Made by a program: the position numbers and the translations under genes. From contig NW_020312125.1 in assembly GCF_002999335.1 (NCBI RefSeq), positions 1-64,000 on the forward strand: 64,000 nt of DNA. Reading direction: 5' to 3'. How positions within the stretch are numbered: position 1 is the first letter of the stretch; the number at the start of each line of letters is the position of its first letter. The stretch comes from Cyclospora cayetanensis (taxonomy: Eukaryota; Apicomplexa; Conoidasida; Eucoccidiorida; Eimeriidae). Shown here in pieces: positions 1 to 12,300 of this stretch. The notes beneath the pieces are model-generated. The model was not told the origin of the DNA. It searched no databases and saw only the letters and a program-made list of their open reading frames with translations.

Positions 1-26
1 TATATATATATATATATATATATATA
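1..26. repeat. (TA)n microsatellite at left edge
   Basis: Pure TA dinucleotide run that continues out of the window on the left. Confidence 0.9.
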
Positions 27-49
27 CCTTGCATAGACCCTGGAACGCT

Positions 50-775
50 ATGCACATGCCCGCCGTCCGCGAGTCCATGCCACACGCAAGCCCTTTTGTG
101 GCTGCCCTATCCGCAATGCTTGGGTGTGTTTGCTGGATGCTGTTTTGGCTGTTACAGCGGCTGTTAGAAGCCTTTGCAGGTGATGCGTTGCGAGCTGCAA
201 CCAGTAATAACCCCACACCTTCCTCTGACGGCTGGCAGGGGCCCTTAGAAACCCCTGAGGACGGGAGCTGCATCACTAGGAAGAGAAAGAGCAGCATCAT
301 CGGAGTGGACGATTGCCAAGGAATGCAGCTGCCTCCGCAGATTGATGGGGGGTGCAGCAGCAATCGCTGCTCACCCTGGCAACCACCTGAGCTCGCAGAC
401 GAAGAAGATCCTTTTGCTGCCTTTTACGTGTCCAACTTCCGCATCAGCAAGCGGCATGGAAGGGCCTCTCGAGAAGCGAAAGCCTCCCTCTCTGTGCGAA
501 AACAAAAACAGCCCTTAGACAAAGGCCTCCTCTCTAAGCAGCAGAAGCAACTCCTGCGGAAACACCTGCGCCAACAGCAACCATGCGACACACGCCTCTC
601 TGCTGGCCTCCAAGCTCTCAGGAACGACAAGGGCGGCTTGCTGGAGAGCTCTCGCTGCGGATGCAGGTTCGCTTCCTCACAACTGGCTCGACTGCTTTGC
701 TGCAAGATGCACCGTTTTACCCGCGAAATCGCCGTGTTCATGCATCGCCCCCTTAATAACAATGTGCGTTTCTGA
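50..775 (+). CDS. hypothetical protein, hydrophobic N-terminus
   Basis: I do not recognise this gene. An open frame of 241 codons starts at the ATG at 50 and ends at TGA 773-775; the frame is open to about 29, so it could instead be an internal or last exon of a gene extending left. Residues about 14-36 are hydrophobic (motif GCVCWMLFWLLQRL) and could be a signal anchor. The rest is polar, with a basic Lys/Arg/Gln-rich stretch in the middle (QKQLLRKHLRQQQ). The opposite strand also has an open frame, so openness alone is weak evidence. No domain is seen. Confidence 0.3.
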   Translation: MHMPAVRESMPHASPFVAALSAMLGCVCWMLFWLLQRLLEAFAGDALRAATSNNPTPSSDGWQGPLETPEDGSCITRKRKSSIIGVDDCQGMQLPPQIDGGCSSNRCSPWQPPELADEEDPFAAFYVSNFRISKRHGRASREAKASLSVRKQKQPLDKGLLSKQQKQLLRKHLRQQQPCDTRLSAGLQALRNDKGGLLESSRCGCRFASSQLARLLCCKMHRFTREIAVFMHRPLNNNVRF

Positions 776-1694
776 CACCTTAAGTCTTCTCCATATAGCA
801 GTTCTTCTTGTTAATAAGCGCATCTGGGGGACAGAGCTGCTGATGTGTTGAACGCATGTGCAAACCCGATTTCAAGTGGCAACGGCCACTAAACATACAT
901 ATATATATCTATGTGTATATATATCCCCTTTATATTCATGTACATTAGGCTGCGTAGATCTATCTACGCTTTCAATGTGCGTGCATCGATGCTGCTTACG
1001 CGTTTCTCAGTTGAACATGCATCCATATACATACATACACATACACGTACATGCGCATACGTATATATGTACATACATGTACATATATGTGCACTCCTAC
1101 GTACCTTGTTATGTACTGCATGCGAGCTCTCTGCATGCGTGCCAAGTGGCCTCTAGCTAGGCAGCGACTGGGCAAGCGGCTGTGCATCAAAGGGGCAGCG
1201 CCTCTACTACAACTGCAAAGCCCTAGGCTGTCACAAGTGCACAAACATGGCGTGTGTATGTGCGTTCTGCGAAGCATCTGGCTGCCTATCTTCGCCCCGC
1301 TGCCTCCTTGGGCAGCGCCGGGGGTCCTTGTTGCCCACTGCAGCAGCTATAACCGCGGCGGGAGTTTCAAGGAACTCTCTTCATGCTGTAACGACAAGGC
1401 GCATAGTACAGACTTCCCCCCGCCACGGGGAACTGCATGCACTCGCTTGTGCTCGGACGCCTGTAAAATTGCCGTCCTAGACGCTCCAGATACGCCATAT
1501 ACTGCCATCGCTCAAAGACGAATCCGAGACTGCCCACTGGAAGTGGTGAGGAGGCGTGCAGGTTCTTAGGGTTACTCTCTTGTCCTCCGTCGAACCTGCT
1601 GTCATCTATGAGGTGTATACAGAGGGGGGCAGGTGACGGTCTATGCAGACTGCCCCCACACTCCCTTAGTGACGTATATATATATATACATATG

Positions 1695-1764
<70 letters not shown>

Positions 1765-2372
1765 CTTGCCCTCGCAGCCAGCCAGATAGCCGGAATAGTG
1801 ATCAGCAGAGCAGAGAGGCATACACTGACAATTCCCATGCTGCTGTACATACACATCTACTACCCATGTACACCCTCCTCCGCAGCATGGCCCTCGCGCC
1901 CCCTCCTGCCACGCGATGCGCTTTAAAACCAAGATCTTGTTTGTGTGCTTCCTGCCGTATTATGTATGTGTATTACATATATAAGCGGTAAATATATATA
2001 TCTACATACAGTGGATTGACGGAAAGTTTTTTTCGTTGGCTAAAACTGCTTGTGCACACGCACAAATGCAACTGTAGCTGCGCTGACATGTAGATATATA
2101 TATATATATATACATATATGCCTAGTGTCCGATATATACATGTATAGATATTATACAGATCTGTTTCTCAATGCCTTAAATTTGGTTCTATGTGCACATG
2201 TATGTTCTAACCCGTACGGCAGTTCGGGCGGACTTAAAGAGAAATTTCGAGACACCAATATGTAGCCTCTTTGACGCTGCATGCACCATTGCCAAGCGAA
2301 ATTCGGCAGAGGCTCACACACGCGCGAGCTGCTGCTGCCCCCGATCCGCCTGTCAAACAACGCGGCAGCAGC
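776..2372. other. gene-free stretch with AT/TG repeats
   Basis: No supported gene. It holds short TATA/TGTA-rich tracts at about 895-950 and 1020-1100, a long TA run at 1675-1760 and another at 2095-2125. Open frames across these tracts translate as Tyr-Ile or Thr-His repeats and are read as artefacts. Confidence 0.6.
1675..1760. repeat. (TA)n microsatellite
   Basis: About 85 bases of nearly pure TA with a few CA/TG interruptions at its left end. Confidence 0.95.
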
Positions 2373-3037
2373 ATGTGCAGATGCTATGAGTGTCTTCTGC
2401 CTCAGAGCCTTATCGCAGGGCTGCAGCAACAGCCCCCAGGCAGCGATGGATTTGAAAGATTTGCGCTGGAACTAAATTCTCTGCAGCAGCAAGGAGCGAC
2501 AGGAGGCACAAGGAGAGAGGCCTTGTTTTCTGCAGTGCTGCGTTCTCCACTGCTGCATCGGGCTGTTGCTCTCGGCGGCTCTAACGGCGTGTTGCCCCTC
2601 AGCCTGCAGCACTTGCTGCTGCTGCTGCAACATCAGCAAACCAACAAACTTACGGAGAAGGCTAAAAGCCTCATCCTAGGTCACGAGGTACGCCAGGGTT
2701 CATGCGCAAACACTAAATGTAGTGTGCAGGTGCCCACTGCCGACTACTACAAATACGCTTTCTCCTGCCCTTGCCGAAGCCGCCCCCCTTCCGTCGCTAA
2801 TGCCTTCCTCTCCAGACAACGCAATGAATGCTCGTTGATCCTTTTCTGCCGCTGCTGCAGGCTGTGATGTTGGGCTGTGGCGCCATGCGGGGCTGTCGGG
2901 GATTGGTGGTTGCAGTGGACGCTGTGAGTGGCACTGCGTTGCTCCGCCTACCGGGGAAGGCCGAGGTGATTGCCGTGCGGTGTACAGAGAGCTATTTGTA
3001 CTGCTCTCTGGCTACACGCTGCGAACTCCCCTGCTAG
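2373..3037 (+). CDS. possible two-exon gene, KOW-like C-terminus
   Basis: Tentative. The first exon (to 2687, ATG at 2373 or an upstream exon) is Leu/Gln-rich and ends at a good donor GAG|GTACGC. The second begins after a polypyrimidine tract and CTGCTGCAG at 2861 and runs to a stop at 3035-3037; the junction keeps phase 0. The second exon holds the motif RGLVVAVDAVSGTALLRLPG, which resembles the beta-hairpin of KOW/SH3-like RNA- or ribosome-binding modules. That resemblance is an inference from one short motif. Gene limits and any further exons are not resolved. Confidence 0.3.
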
Positions 3038-4269
3038 AAAACCAGTTTTTGCATGGTGTTTGTGCACACTTGCATGCGCTGGGTTGCAGACAGCTGCTGC
3101 AAAAAGCTGGGCCAAAATCAGCTGTATGTACAGGCAGGGGGTGGGGGAGATATGCATCGTCACATGTAGTGGGCAAGACCGGATTGCGTGGCAACCCGGC
3201 CGCGCAAAAGACTTTGCGTGCACTTTATAATATGCACATACATCGTCTACACCTATACAGTTGAGGCGACTGTACCTCCGTCCCCTCACTTCCGATATGC
3301 ATGCGTCCACCACCTAACCGCCTCTAGATATGCACAGTCTCCTTCCGCGCGCGAACGCATGAGGGCGGTCAACTGTGGCGCTTCTCTGCCAGCTGTTCTC
3401 AGCCCTTCATGGCATCGCTTCCCCCAACATGACTGAGACACTGCAACTTTCTTAGCATGCTCCACATCTACATACTACTAGTACTACTAGCCGGACGCGA
3501 AGGCGCCGTCAAGCAGCCAGTATCGCAGCTACCTATGCCGAAGTGTCGCGGAGCTTGCGTAGCGGGTGCTTCGAGACGTACTGCCAAAATCAAGTGTTAA
3601 CTCGAGTCGACGGGGTGTTCCCTGAGGCGGCGCACAGGGGGGACGGGAACCCGCGGGGGAGAGTCCCCCCTGCTGCGCCAAGAAAACGGCAAAATCAATA
3701 TGAACAGACTCCCTCTAAATGCGGTTTGGGGGTGTGCTATGGGCTGCTTCGCCCGGGGATAGCATAGACCGCGGCGCGAACCGAGTGCAAGGTGTCATGC
3801 AAATGTATAATATACATGCACTAAAGCCATATACAGCGCATATAACCAGACTCACATATGTTGCAAGGAGCGATACACACAGATCAAGGCGTGAATGGTG
3901 ACGGGGGGGTTGCCCCAAGCCCCCCCTTGTAAAGCCCCAAACTTGTTGCCTGGGCATGGAAGGGAAGGCCAGTAGCTCGAGACTCCACATGCAGCCTCAA
4001 GACTACTGCAACCCTATTGGCAACAGGTGTCGAGATGTAGATTGGCTTTAGGAGAGAGTAGGCCTTAGGTCATCAGGGAGGGCTCTGACTCCTTCCTAGC
4101 AGAGAATTTTTCAGAGTGGGCTTTCTGCTCCCCCCTTCCCCGACGTCCTCCAGACGCATGCAACCAAACAAAAGACAAGCCGACGCGGCAGAACAAAGCA
4201 GAGTGAGCTTGGTCTGCCCCCATGAGATGTGTACCCCTTCGCCCACACTCGTTTCAGTTCAAAGTGCGT
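3038..4269. other. gene-free stretch with a strong hairpin
   Basis: No coding region supported. It contains the GC-rich inverted repeat at 3629-3679, a smaller one around 3739-3765 (TGCTAT ... ATAGCA), and a G-run/C-run pair near 3902-3930. The right end is the 3' flank of the minus-strand HMG-box gene. Confidence 0.5.
3629..3679. other. GC-rich inverted repeat (hairpin)
   Basis: Left arm 3629-3644 (GGCGCACAGGGGGGAC) pairs with right arm 3663-3679 with one bulged base, around an 18-base loop that is itself GC-rich. It could be structured RNA or simply a cruciform-prone sequence. No known RNA family was recognised. Confidence 0.55.
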
Positions 4270-4572
4270 TCACTGGCCAGCCTTCTTCTTCTTGTACGCC
4301 GCAACCTCCCTCTGGTAGCGCAGCTTGTCCGCCTCGGCCTTCTTCTCATAGGGCGCCTTTTGCGAAGGGCTCAGCTTTTTCCACTCCTCCCCAACAAGGG
4401 CCGCGATTTCCGTCGCTGACTTGACGTTGGGGTTCTTCTTACAGATCTCCTCCCTCTTGTCTTTCATGAAGAAGATGTACGCGGGAGTCCCCCGCTTAGG
4501 GGCGTCTGGGTCCTTCTTGGCCTTGACCTTCTTCCCGCCCTTTGCTGGCTTTGCAGCTTTCTTAGGCGCCAT
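4270..4572 (-). CDS. HMG-box chromatin protein (NHP6/HMGB type)
   Basis: A single-exon, 100-residue protein from the ATG at 4572. A Lys/Ala-rich tail of about 20 residues (MAPKKAAKPAKGGKK) leads into one complete HMG box at about 21-95. The box shows the family signature PKRGTPAYIFFM, then the EEWKKLS and APYEKKAEADKLRY helices. Such proteins bend DNA non-specifically in chromatin and assist nucleosome remodelling and transcription. Length and architecture (basic tail plus one box, no acidic C-tail) match yeast NHP6 and the small apicomplexan HMGB proteins. The frame is open for 24 more codons upstream, but that part looks like 5' UTR. The identification is firm. Confidence 0.93.
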   Translation of the reverse strand: MAPKKAAKPAKGGKKVKAKKDPDAPKRGTPAYIFFMKDKREEICKKNPNVKSATEIAALVGEEWKKLSPSQKAPYEKKAEADKLRYQREVAAYKKKKAGQ

Positions 4573-7500
4573 TGTGCAAGAGGTGTGGTTAGGTGTGTGG
4601 ACACTCGGAAAGAGATGCCGCCAGGAAAGGGAAAGGTGCAACAAAAGCCCAAAACAATAAGGGAGAAGCAGAAAGACAGCTACAAAAGAATATTTTTTCT
4701 AGGGAGAGGCACACAGTCACTCACAACAGCAACAACAACCACAAACAGGTAGCACGAGGGGAGGAGGGGTGGCGCGGCCAGCCGCACCGTGATGTACCCT
4801 GTATGAACGCCCTACGGCAGTCACATACACCCGCCTTTTTCACTTTCTTCTACGGCTCAATTCCAATTATTTTAGCTTTTAGCCAATTAAATATGCTAAA
4901 ATATTATAGAGAATAAAATTTGGCTTTTTTTAGCATGAAATTCGACTGTTCTGAGCTCTAGGGGGGTTCCTCAAGTAGGAGCCGCCCAGCTGAAGCCGCC
5001 CAGGACAGCAAACATACCGTGTAAGCCAAACAGGGGGCACTGACGTAAATAACTGAATTAGATAGGTATTAGATAAACACTTTTACTGCATGGAGCAAGT
5101 GCACATATCATATAGCCTAAAATATCTCCATATCTAAAGCGCTACAGTGGCTACACTCGCAAGGCACCGAACACTGCTACTCGCTCTGCAGCTATCGGGG
5201 AGATCTCGGTCTCGGGATGTCTTTGCATCCGAAATAAATGTAATGCATTATTCGCCTTGGCCTGCAGCACCGTCTTACTTTGTAGCTTCTTGTGCACCTA
5301 TAGAGCGCCCTCCCCAGCACGAATAACACACCATCCCACCCCTCGTCACCCTTGTTAACGCTCCACTTAAACCCCCACTGCTTTTGTGTATAAACAGAGG
5401 ACAACTGCATGATCCTCTGGCTTTCAATGACGGAGTCATTAATGCATAAGATCACCCCAGGGGAGATCCCTATTTTCTACCGCTAGCCAACCCTGGCACC
5501 AGTCCTAAAGTCGGTGCCTTAAGATGTGTGGAGGATAATGGTACACAAAGGGTTTGCAGCATATATATCTCTAAATATGAAGTAATAAAGGCGCACAGCT
5601 GTACGCTGTCGGAGACTCATTCCTAGCATTACCCTAGATCGCGGGTATCCTTTCGGCAGAGAGACTACTGATGCATGCCTTATCAGCAGAACCACAGTTG
5701 ATTATTCCGCTGCTCCTCTGGCAACTGGATGATATGGGAGCTGATATATATACTTGAGTTAGTGGCAGTTGCCTACAAAAGGATCTATAGGATGTGGGGA
5801 GCCTCGGTTTCTAGTTACGCTGTAGTGCTGTTAGGATTCATTTCTGGAGCAAGTGCTATAAAGAAATTGTTTTTCAAGGAAGCAGCATAGAGACTGAGGG
5901 TGTTATTAGTGGACCTATTAAAATTTGAGGCGTGCTCTTGACGAGAGAAACAATGTTATTCACCGAGAGGCCCACATTCCTCGAGAAAAACAGTTCACTT
6001 GGTCTGCTTGTAAAGGGAGCTTACCTGCACTTGACCAGCGTGAGGCAAAGTTCTAGGGCCCTTAATAGAGCAGTAGCAAGGATAGCAGAGACACCCTGCA
6101 GAAGAGCAGCGCTTACACCAGAGAGTCGGATGGTGCTATTTCGCATGGTAGCGCTTTAAGAAAGGACTCCTGATAAAGACATTTGATGCCAGACGCAACG
6201 CGGAGTTGATAGGAAGCTGTGAGTCGTATCCAACAGAGTTCTCGCCTTTCCCTCCCCGTGAACATTACAGTTCGTACATGAGGGGAGGGACAGCAAGGAG
6301 ATGCGTAGCTGCATCCTCTGAGCCCTCCGATCATTCACAGGTAGTTGCACAGACACGCACAACACATTCCGATTTTCGTTGAATCGATATCGCAGTACTT
6401 TGCAGTAAACACTCGTGGGCAATTGCATCCTAGTTCACAAGAAAATACAACAAGTTTAGTAAATAGTACCGAAGCTTGGTTTTGCCTCTACACGCAGCAA
6501 ACCTGTGGCTCTCATTAGAGGCACACGTATTGCGGTCGGGAGGTTGATTCCGTTTGCGCGCCTTCCTCCTGTAGCAGTATGCGGCTTTCCTTTTCACGAT
6601 TGAGGCTCTTTTGCCGAGCTTTGTACACTTTCTCCGCATTCCCCCGTCCCCCTTTGCAGAGCACTCTTGCTGTTAACGGCGTGTGGAGGAGCCTGATCCT
6701 GATGTTTACATAGCGCATGCAAATTCATGCACAGTGAGAGGGACCTGACTCTCCTCTTTAGCTTGTTTGAGAGGAAGAGGGGTGGTCGACAGAATAGAAA
6801 ACGGAACGTGTTTACATCGAAGGTTCGCGTCGGGAAGCGCATCATCCGTATCGGGTTTTTTTCTTTTTCAGCTGTACCTAGCAAAAACACCAGGGGTACC
6901 ACAATCTGATCTAGCAGAAAAGAACGTTTGCTGTATACCCTGTTTGCTTGACCTTTATATTCGCTGGAGCCATGTGTGCATTCATGCCTACATCACACGG
7001 CGGCCACTTTCCTTCAACTGCCCTTCCGAGAACTCTTGCTTTTCCAATAAGGCGATGCAGAGGGTACTCGGTTTGCTGAGCAGCAGCCAGGGCACAAAGA
7101 GTCAAGCGGCAACAAGCCGGAAGGCACGCTGAGCATCGGCACTCCTCCTTGCTGTGTGCGCCGCGAAAAGCGACAACCTGTCTAGACAGGCGATTGCATA
7201 AAAGCACAGAGTAAGTGCTTGTACACAGCAAGTTCAGGACAAAAAGGGCAAAGAAGTGCCATTTTTCCACTGAGGCACATGGGCATCCTATCCAGGCCCC
7301 GTATGGGCATACTTTGTAGCGGTAGCGTGTGGCTTAGTGAAGCCGTAGCACAAGCTCCTTGCTGCGCAAATCGGCACTTGAGGAGTGCAGGAACACACTT
7401 CTGAGTAAACGTGTATATTTGAGCAGCAAACGTTCAGCATTCTGTAGCTGGCCATTCGGCAGGATGCCAAGCAGCACTTTGATACTGCATTTCACTTCGT

Positions 7501-8728
7501 TTCATATTTTTAAGCACTAAATGAGAATTTGCTGGCTTGTTGAGTGATCCGAACCTTCTATTTATTTCTGACCAAGAGCAGTTGTAATATCGCATACATG
7601 AACGGTGTGTGCCGTTTCGCTCAGCTACTGTGTGCGATTGCGTGCAAGTGCTCGGAGTGGTCAAAGTGCTTCAGGTGCAGCTATCTAGCCTGACCAGACC
7701 TCTTCCCTGCAGGCGAAGCCTGCCGTAGGGTCAGGGTAACTTCATGGGGCTCTTATTCTTGAAATGCTCAACTCGTTTGCTAAGCGGCAAAGGAAGAGGG
7801 GCAGCAAGAATATGGCAGGGGGGAGGAGCTGTGGAGCTACCATGCAACTGCTCTGGAGGCCCAGATTCCGGTTGGTACAGCCTAAAGATCTGCTGAGACG
7901 TCCAAGGCAGGCTTTTATGAGGCAAGACTACACCGGAGGCGAGGGAAGAGTGGCGGCAAAGCGCCGTTTTTCTCATTGCAGCCGCCGCATTGGGAAGGGC
8001 AGGGACGTAGAGGAGAGCTCAGGAAAACAAAATTGTGGAAGCACAGACACCCACAGATACATACAGAAAAACATTGACTGCCAGGGGCGGGAACAGTAAA
8101 AATGTGATGAGTTAGGGAGTAAGCCGGAGGGACCTTCCAAGAACTCCTGGGGTATTAAGCATACTGAAACAACATTTCGGGGTGATTCCTTTTCCCCACT
8201 GCTTCTCCGAGGTACTGATTCCCTGAGTCCATCAATTCTGTAATGCGCAAAAAACAGGCCTTAATGCATCTGTTCTGCAAAGAACCTCTCGTACTGTGGG
8301 GCCCCTCGGTCGGCGTACGGCTCGGCCGAAAGGCTCTCCTGCTGAGAGCGGTGGCACCACTTTTGCTGCCTTTCCCGATTCTGAGCCCATTTTGACGACT
8401 CATTATGATTATAAATATTTCTGATGCCCAATAGATAGGGAATAGAAGGCTCAAAGCTTGCTAACTAACACCCCGACGCCGCAGGCGACCGCAGCAGGTG
8501 ACCCTCCTGGACCGAGAGGGAACGTCAGATCTGTGTCGATGAGCCTCAATGGCCTTTTTAAAGAGCCTAATTCTCTCCTAACTGCAGCATAGAGTCTTCT
8601 TCAGTGCCCAGGGTTCTTAAAGGAGGAAGCAGACACAGCGGAGAGGCGAGGGCCACACGCCTTGCCAACAATGGAGCCTTCAGTGCTCCTGCTGAAGCTT
8701 TTCCAATAAGGCAGATGTGCAATGGAGG
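4573..8728. other. 4.1 kb without supported genes
   Basis: This stretch holds the promoter/5' flank of the HMG-box gene at its left end. Beyond that I see no frame with conserved motifs or credible exon chains on either strand. Base composition is more AT-rich than in the coding parts around 4880-5120 and 5550-5760. Open frames here are short (under 125 codons) and overlap on both strands. Confidence 0.5.
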
Positions 8729-9307
8729 ATGAGGAGGCAAGAAACAGCGCCCTTGAGCAGGGAGCCCTTGGTAAGGTGCGATTTTGGAGACACGCTACAC
8801 GCGGAACTAACAGCTACAGAGCAGCCGCCAGAGGCATGTGCGGCAGATGAACATCCTATGCCCCTCAAGAAAGGCAGCGATCTGTCTCAGACAGGCGGAT
8901 CGGAAGCAACGATTGCAGGAATATCAGAGGCTCCAACTGTCCAAACAGGACCGCTGGCACCAAAAGCGAAGGGAGAAGGAGACTTTCGATCAGAAGAACC
9001 AATACTCGAATTCATGCGAACTTGCGGAAGCGACACTCTGCAGCACAAGCGGCTGCAGCAGGCTCCTCAGCGATGGGTACAGCACCATCACAACCCGATA
9101 CTCGAGCCCGAGCAGCACCAGCAACAAAAGCAGCAACCGGAGGGACAGCAGATGATGGTGGAATCCTGCAGCTACAACACTTCCTCATCGGATAGGCAGT
9201 CCGCTTATTCCCCCCAAGCTCATCAGTGCAGTAAGACACACATTGGTGGACAGCTTGCTAATCGGCTTCTGCCTGTGGCACTTGAGGGATGCTCGTGCTC
9301 GTTGTAA
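8729..9307 (+). CDS. hypothetical Gln-rich ORF upstream of metacaspase-like gene
   Basis: An open frame with ATG at 8729 and stop at 9305-9307 encodes about 192 residues with Gln/His-rich low complexity near the end (HQQQKQQPEGQQ). It lies directly before, and on the same strand as, the long Gln-rich frame that follows. A possible donor sits just before its stop (TT|GTAAAA at about 9303), so it may be a first exon of that gene. A second plus-strand frame overlaps it (about 8838-9155) and looks equally plausible. No domain is recognisable. Confidence 0.25.
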   Translation: MRRQETAPLSREPLVRCDFGDTLHAELTATEQPPEACAADEHPMPLKKGSDLSQTGGSEATIAGISEAPTVQTGPLAPKAKGEGDFRSEEPILEFMRTCGSDTLQHKRLQQAPQRWVQHHHNPILEPEQHQQQKQQPEGQQMMVESCSYNTSSSDRQSAYSPQAHQCSKTHIGGQLANRLLPVALEGCSCSL

Positions 9308-9357
9308 AACTCGGCATCTTCTTCTGCTGCCTTTGAAAGAAACGGCCCCTTTCCGAG

Positions 9358-12300
9358 GTGCTGCGGCGGCTGCATTGCCTCTATGCTCTTGCATCATCCC
9401 TTCTTAACGCTTGTGCCTCTCCACTGCTTCTGACTGTGCTCACAGAAAAAGTCACCAGCACGAGCCTCTCCGGTGCCAGAGGGGGAAGCCACACCCGAAG
9501 AAGCCGTCCTAGCAGCAGGGAAATAACAATCCACAGCTCTCCCCCCCAAGTTGATCGCTCCAGAAAAGACGCTCGAGAGAGCAGAGACACCCCGCTTGAC
9601 AGATCACATACAGGCCTGGCGAGTTTACGAGGACACGCCACCAGCAAAGCGGCAACTACGGATGCCACGGTGCTCGTGGGGAGCTTTTCTATGACTGGAG
9701 CACGTACAGTCGAGGCTTCTCCCTTTTCCGCAAACTCATTCACTTCCCCAATACATCGGCTTTCTAGAAGCAGAAACAGAAGCAGCAGCACTCGCATCAG
9801 CGCCCGATGCGGCGAGAGCCGTGGCAGGAATGCCGTTAACACGAGCATCCGAAACAGCAGCAGGATAAGCGCATCCAAATCAAGAAGAGACTTTCGAGGA
9901 GGGCTTCAAGGCCTCCTGCTTTTAGAGTCTCCTCCTACACGTGAAACGCAAAGGCTTTCAGACAAATCGGACGGCTCTGTACTCAGAGGCTTCGCTGACG
10001 GACTGGAGGAAGGCCGCTCGCTCCACCAAGCAGGAGGTGCAGCAGCAGACGCAGACCCCGTGGAAGCAAAAGTGTCTACATTGCTGGCAGAAAGGCAGCA
10101 GGAACAGCAGCAGCAGCAGGAGGAGCAGCAGCACATGCATCAGCAGCAGCACATGCAGCAGCAGCAGCACATGCAGCAGCAGCAGCACAAGCCTTCCTTT
10201 GTTGCACAGATGACTAATTTTCATGAGCATCGCTTTGCTGCAGTTATGGCGGCCCCTAGGGAACTCCACAAGCCAGGAATAGCTCCCCTTTTGGAGGCTT
10301 TCGTAATAGCAGCAGCAAAACCAGCAACTCACATAAAGCGCATAGAAAGAGACCCTACAAAATTGGCGAGCAACAAGATGCCTGCAGGAGGGACGCCACC
10401 CTCAGCAGCAAGAAATCCTCAAAGGGGAAAGCAGCCTGCAGCACCAGAGACAGCAGTGCCTGTGCTGCAGCAGGGGCCAGGAGCAACGGAAGGGGCAGGA
10501 ATTCGAAGAGACGTATTACTTTGCCACCAAAGCTGTCAGGAAGATGGCGGGAGTAGCGACAGGGGCAGCTGCAGGCAGCGGCGTGAGAGCACACGAAGGA
10601 GTAGCAGCAGCAGCACAAGCGGCGAGGGCTGCTTCCATGCAAAGAGCCTTTTAAAGCAGACTGATTTTGAGGCACCGTCGCAGCAGCAGCAGCAGCAACA
10701 ACAGCCGCAAATACTTCTCGGGAGGAATGCTGACTCTTCGCCGCAGCTAGCTGCCCTAGAAAAGAACATAGCACCTCGGATTCACACCGAGGAGGCAGTC
10801 GGTGCACCAACACGCGGGGATCGAGTGCAGCGTCATCTTGGGGGCCTCTGCATGCGCGAGGCGGATCGAAAGCTTGCTGGAGCAGGAGGTGCTAGCTCCT
10901 CGCGGAAGCACTCGAAAACTCACAACGCTTACGAGAAGGATGATGAGGGCAGAGGAGAAGCACAGGAAGAAGGCCCTCTGCAGCCTCGTACCATGGGCTT
11001 AGTGCCGCGTCTTCCCTATGCCACCCCCCCACGACTTTCTCTTGTAAGCCTCGCAGCCTCGCAGCTGCATCATCCGGGGCCTCTACAACTGCATCTGCAG
11101 CATCATGCATGCCACCAGCAGATTGTTTGGCCTCTGCAACAACAACAAGAGACGCAGTTGGAGCAAGACGAGCAACAGGGAGAAGAGGGGGGGCGGGTGT
11201 TTTTCCCCCCTTTGAAGCAGCAGGAGACTCCCCAGTCGTCTGCAGGTCCGTCGCGAGGTGTCCTCGAAGCTCTGGAAAAGCCCAAGCAGCGTGCTGCCTT
11301 AGCCGCTTGTCGTTTTCCCAGCACTAATGCGGGGGGAGGTGTCGATTGGAGTCAGAGTGGCTCGCACAGCACCGGGAGAAAAATGCCGTTTCAACGGACC
11401 CTCAGAACTCCGCGGAAGCGTGCTCTATGCGTAGGGTGTCTTTACACGGGGAGCTTCTGCGAGCAAGGTACATATACACATACACCCATCCTTTTGTTCC
11501 TGCTGCTCTTGGCAGTGTCGCTTGCAGTGTGTGCAAGCGGGTGATGCTCTTGTTGCCGTTGATTGGAATCATGCGAGGGCTGCTGGTGACAGCGTGTGCT
11601 TCGCCGTGGCACAGAGGGAGGCGCAGCAGATGCGAGGCGTTGGGCGACGATAGCAGCATCTGAAACCATGGGATTCACAGAGGTCAAGTGAGTCTCACTA
11701 CGCAGCAAAACCCCGTGCAGCAGCTACAGTGCAAGGAGCTGCACCAACACCACCAGCATCCTGTGCGCCGTTATCCCCTACAGCTTATAAAATCCCGTTC
11801 TCTGCAGCAGCAAGGGCTAAACAAACCCTCCTCACAAAAACTGGAGAGGCAAGAATTTATAATGCCCCAATGCATCGTGCTTCTCCCTCTGGTAAAGGGA
11901 CGCCGCCTGTTGCAACAGCGCTGCGTCTCAGGACCTTGTGCGAGGACGAGACCCCTTTCCCGCAAAACAGCGCATCCCCTTCATTCCCCAGCAGGCAAAA
12001 TATTTTGGTAGGGTGCTAGTACAGTGATGCTGATGCAGTGGCGTGGGGGGTTTGCTGCAATAGAGATAATACAGACCGCCCCAGGTAAGTGTAGGATGCA
12101 TGTGCAGATGGAGGCATGCATGCAGTTCTTTGAGCTCTGCAAAACCAGACGGTCCTGAGCACCGGCTGCTAGAGGTGGAGGGGATACTGAGTTCGCTGCT
12201 TGCCGCAGTCGTTCAGACAGTTGTTCGCTGATGCTCCTCTTTAATGCTTGTGTCGTGCTGCTGCGGTTTCTAAGCAAGGCCTCGAGTGGCTGGTGCAGGG

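Noticed and set aside
9381..10813. Minus-strand Cys/Leu-rich frames opposite the Gln-rich gene
   Set aside because: Antisense shadows of CAG-rich coding DNA; composition is that of CTG/TGC repeats.
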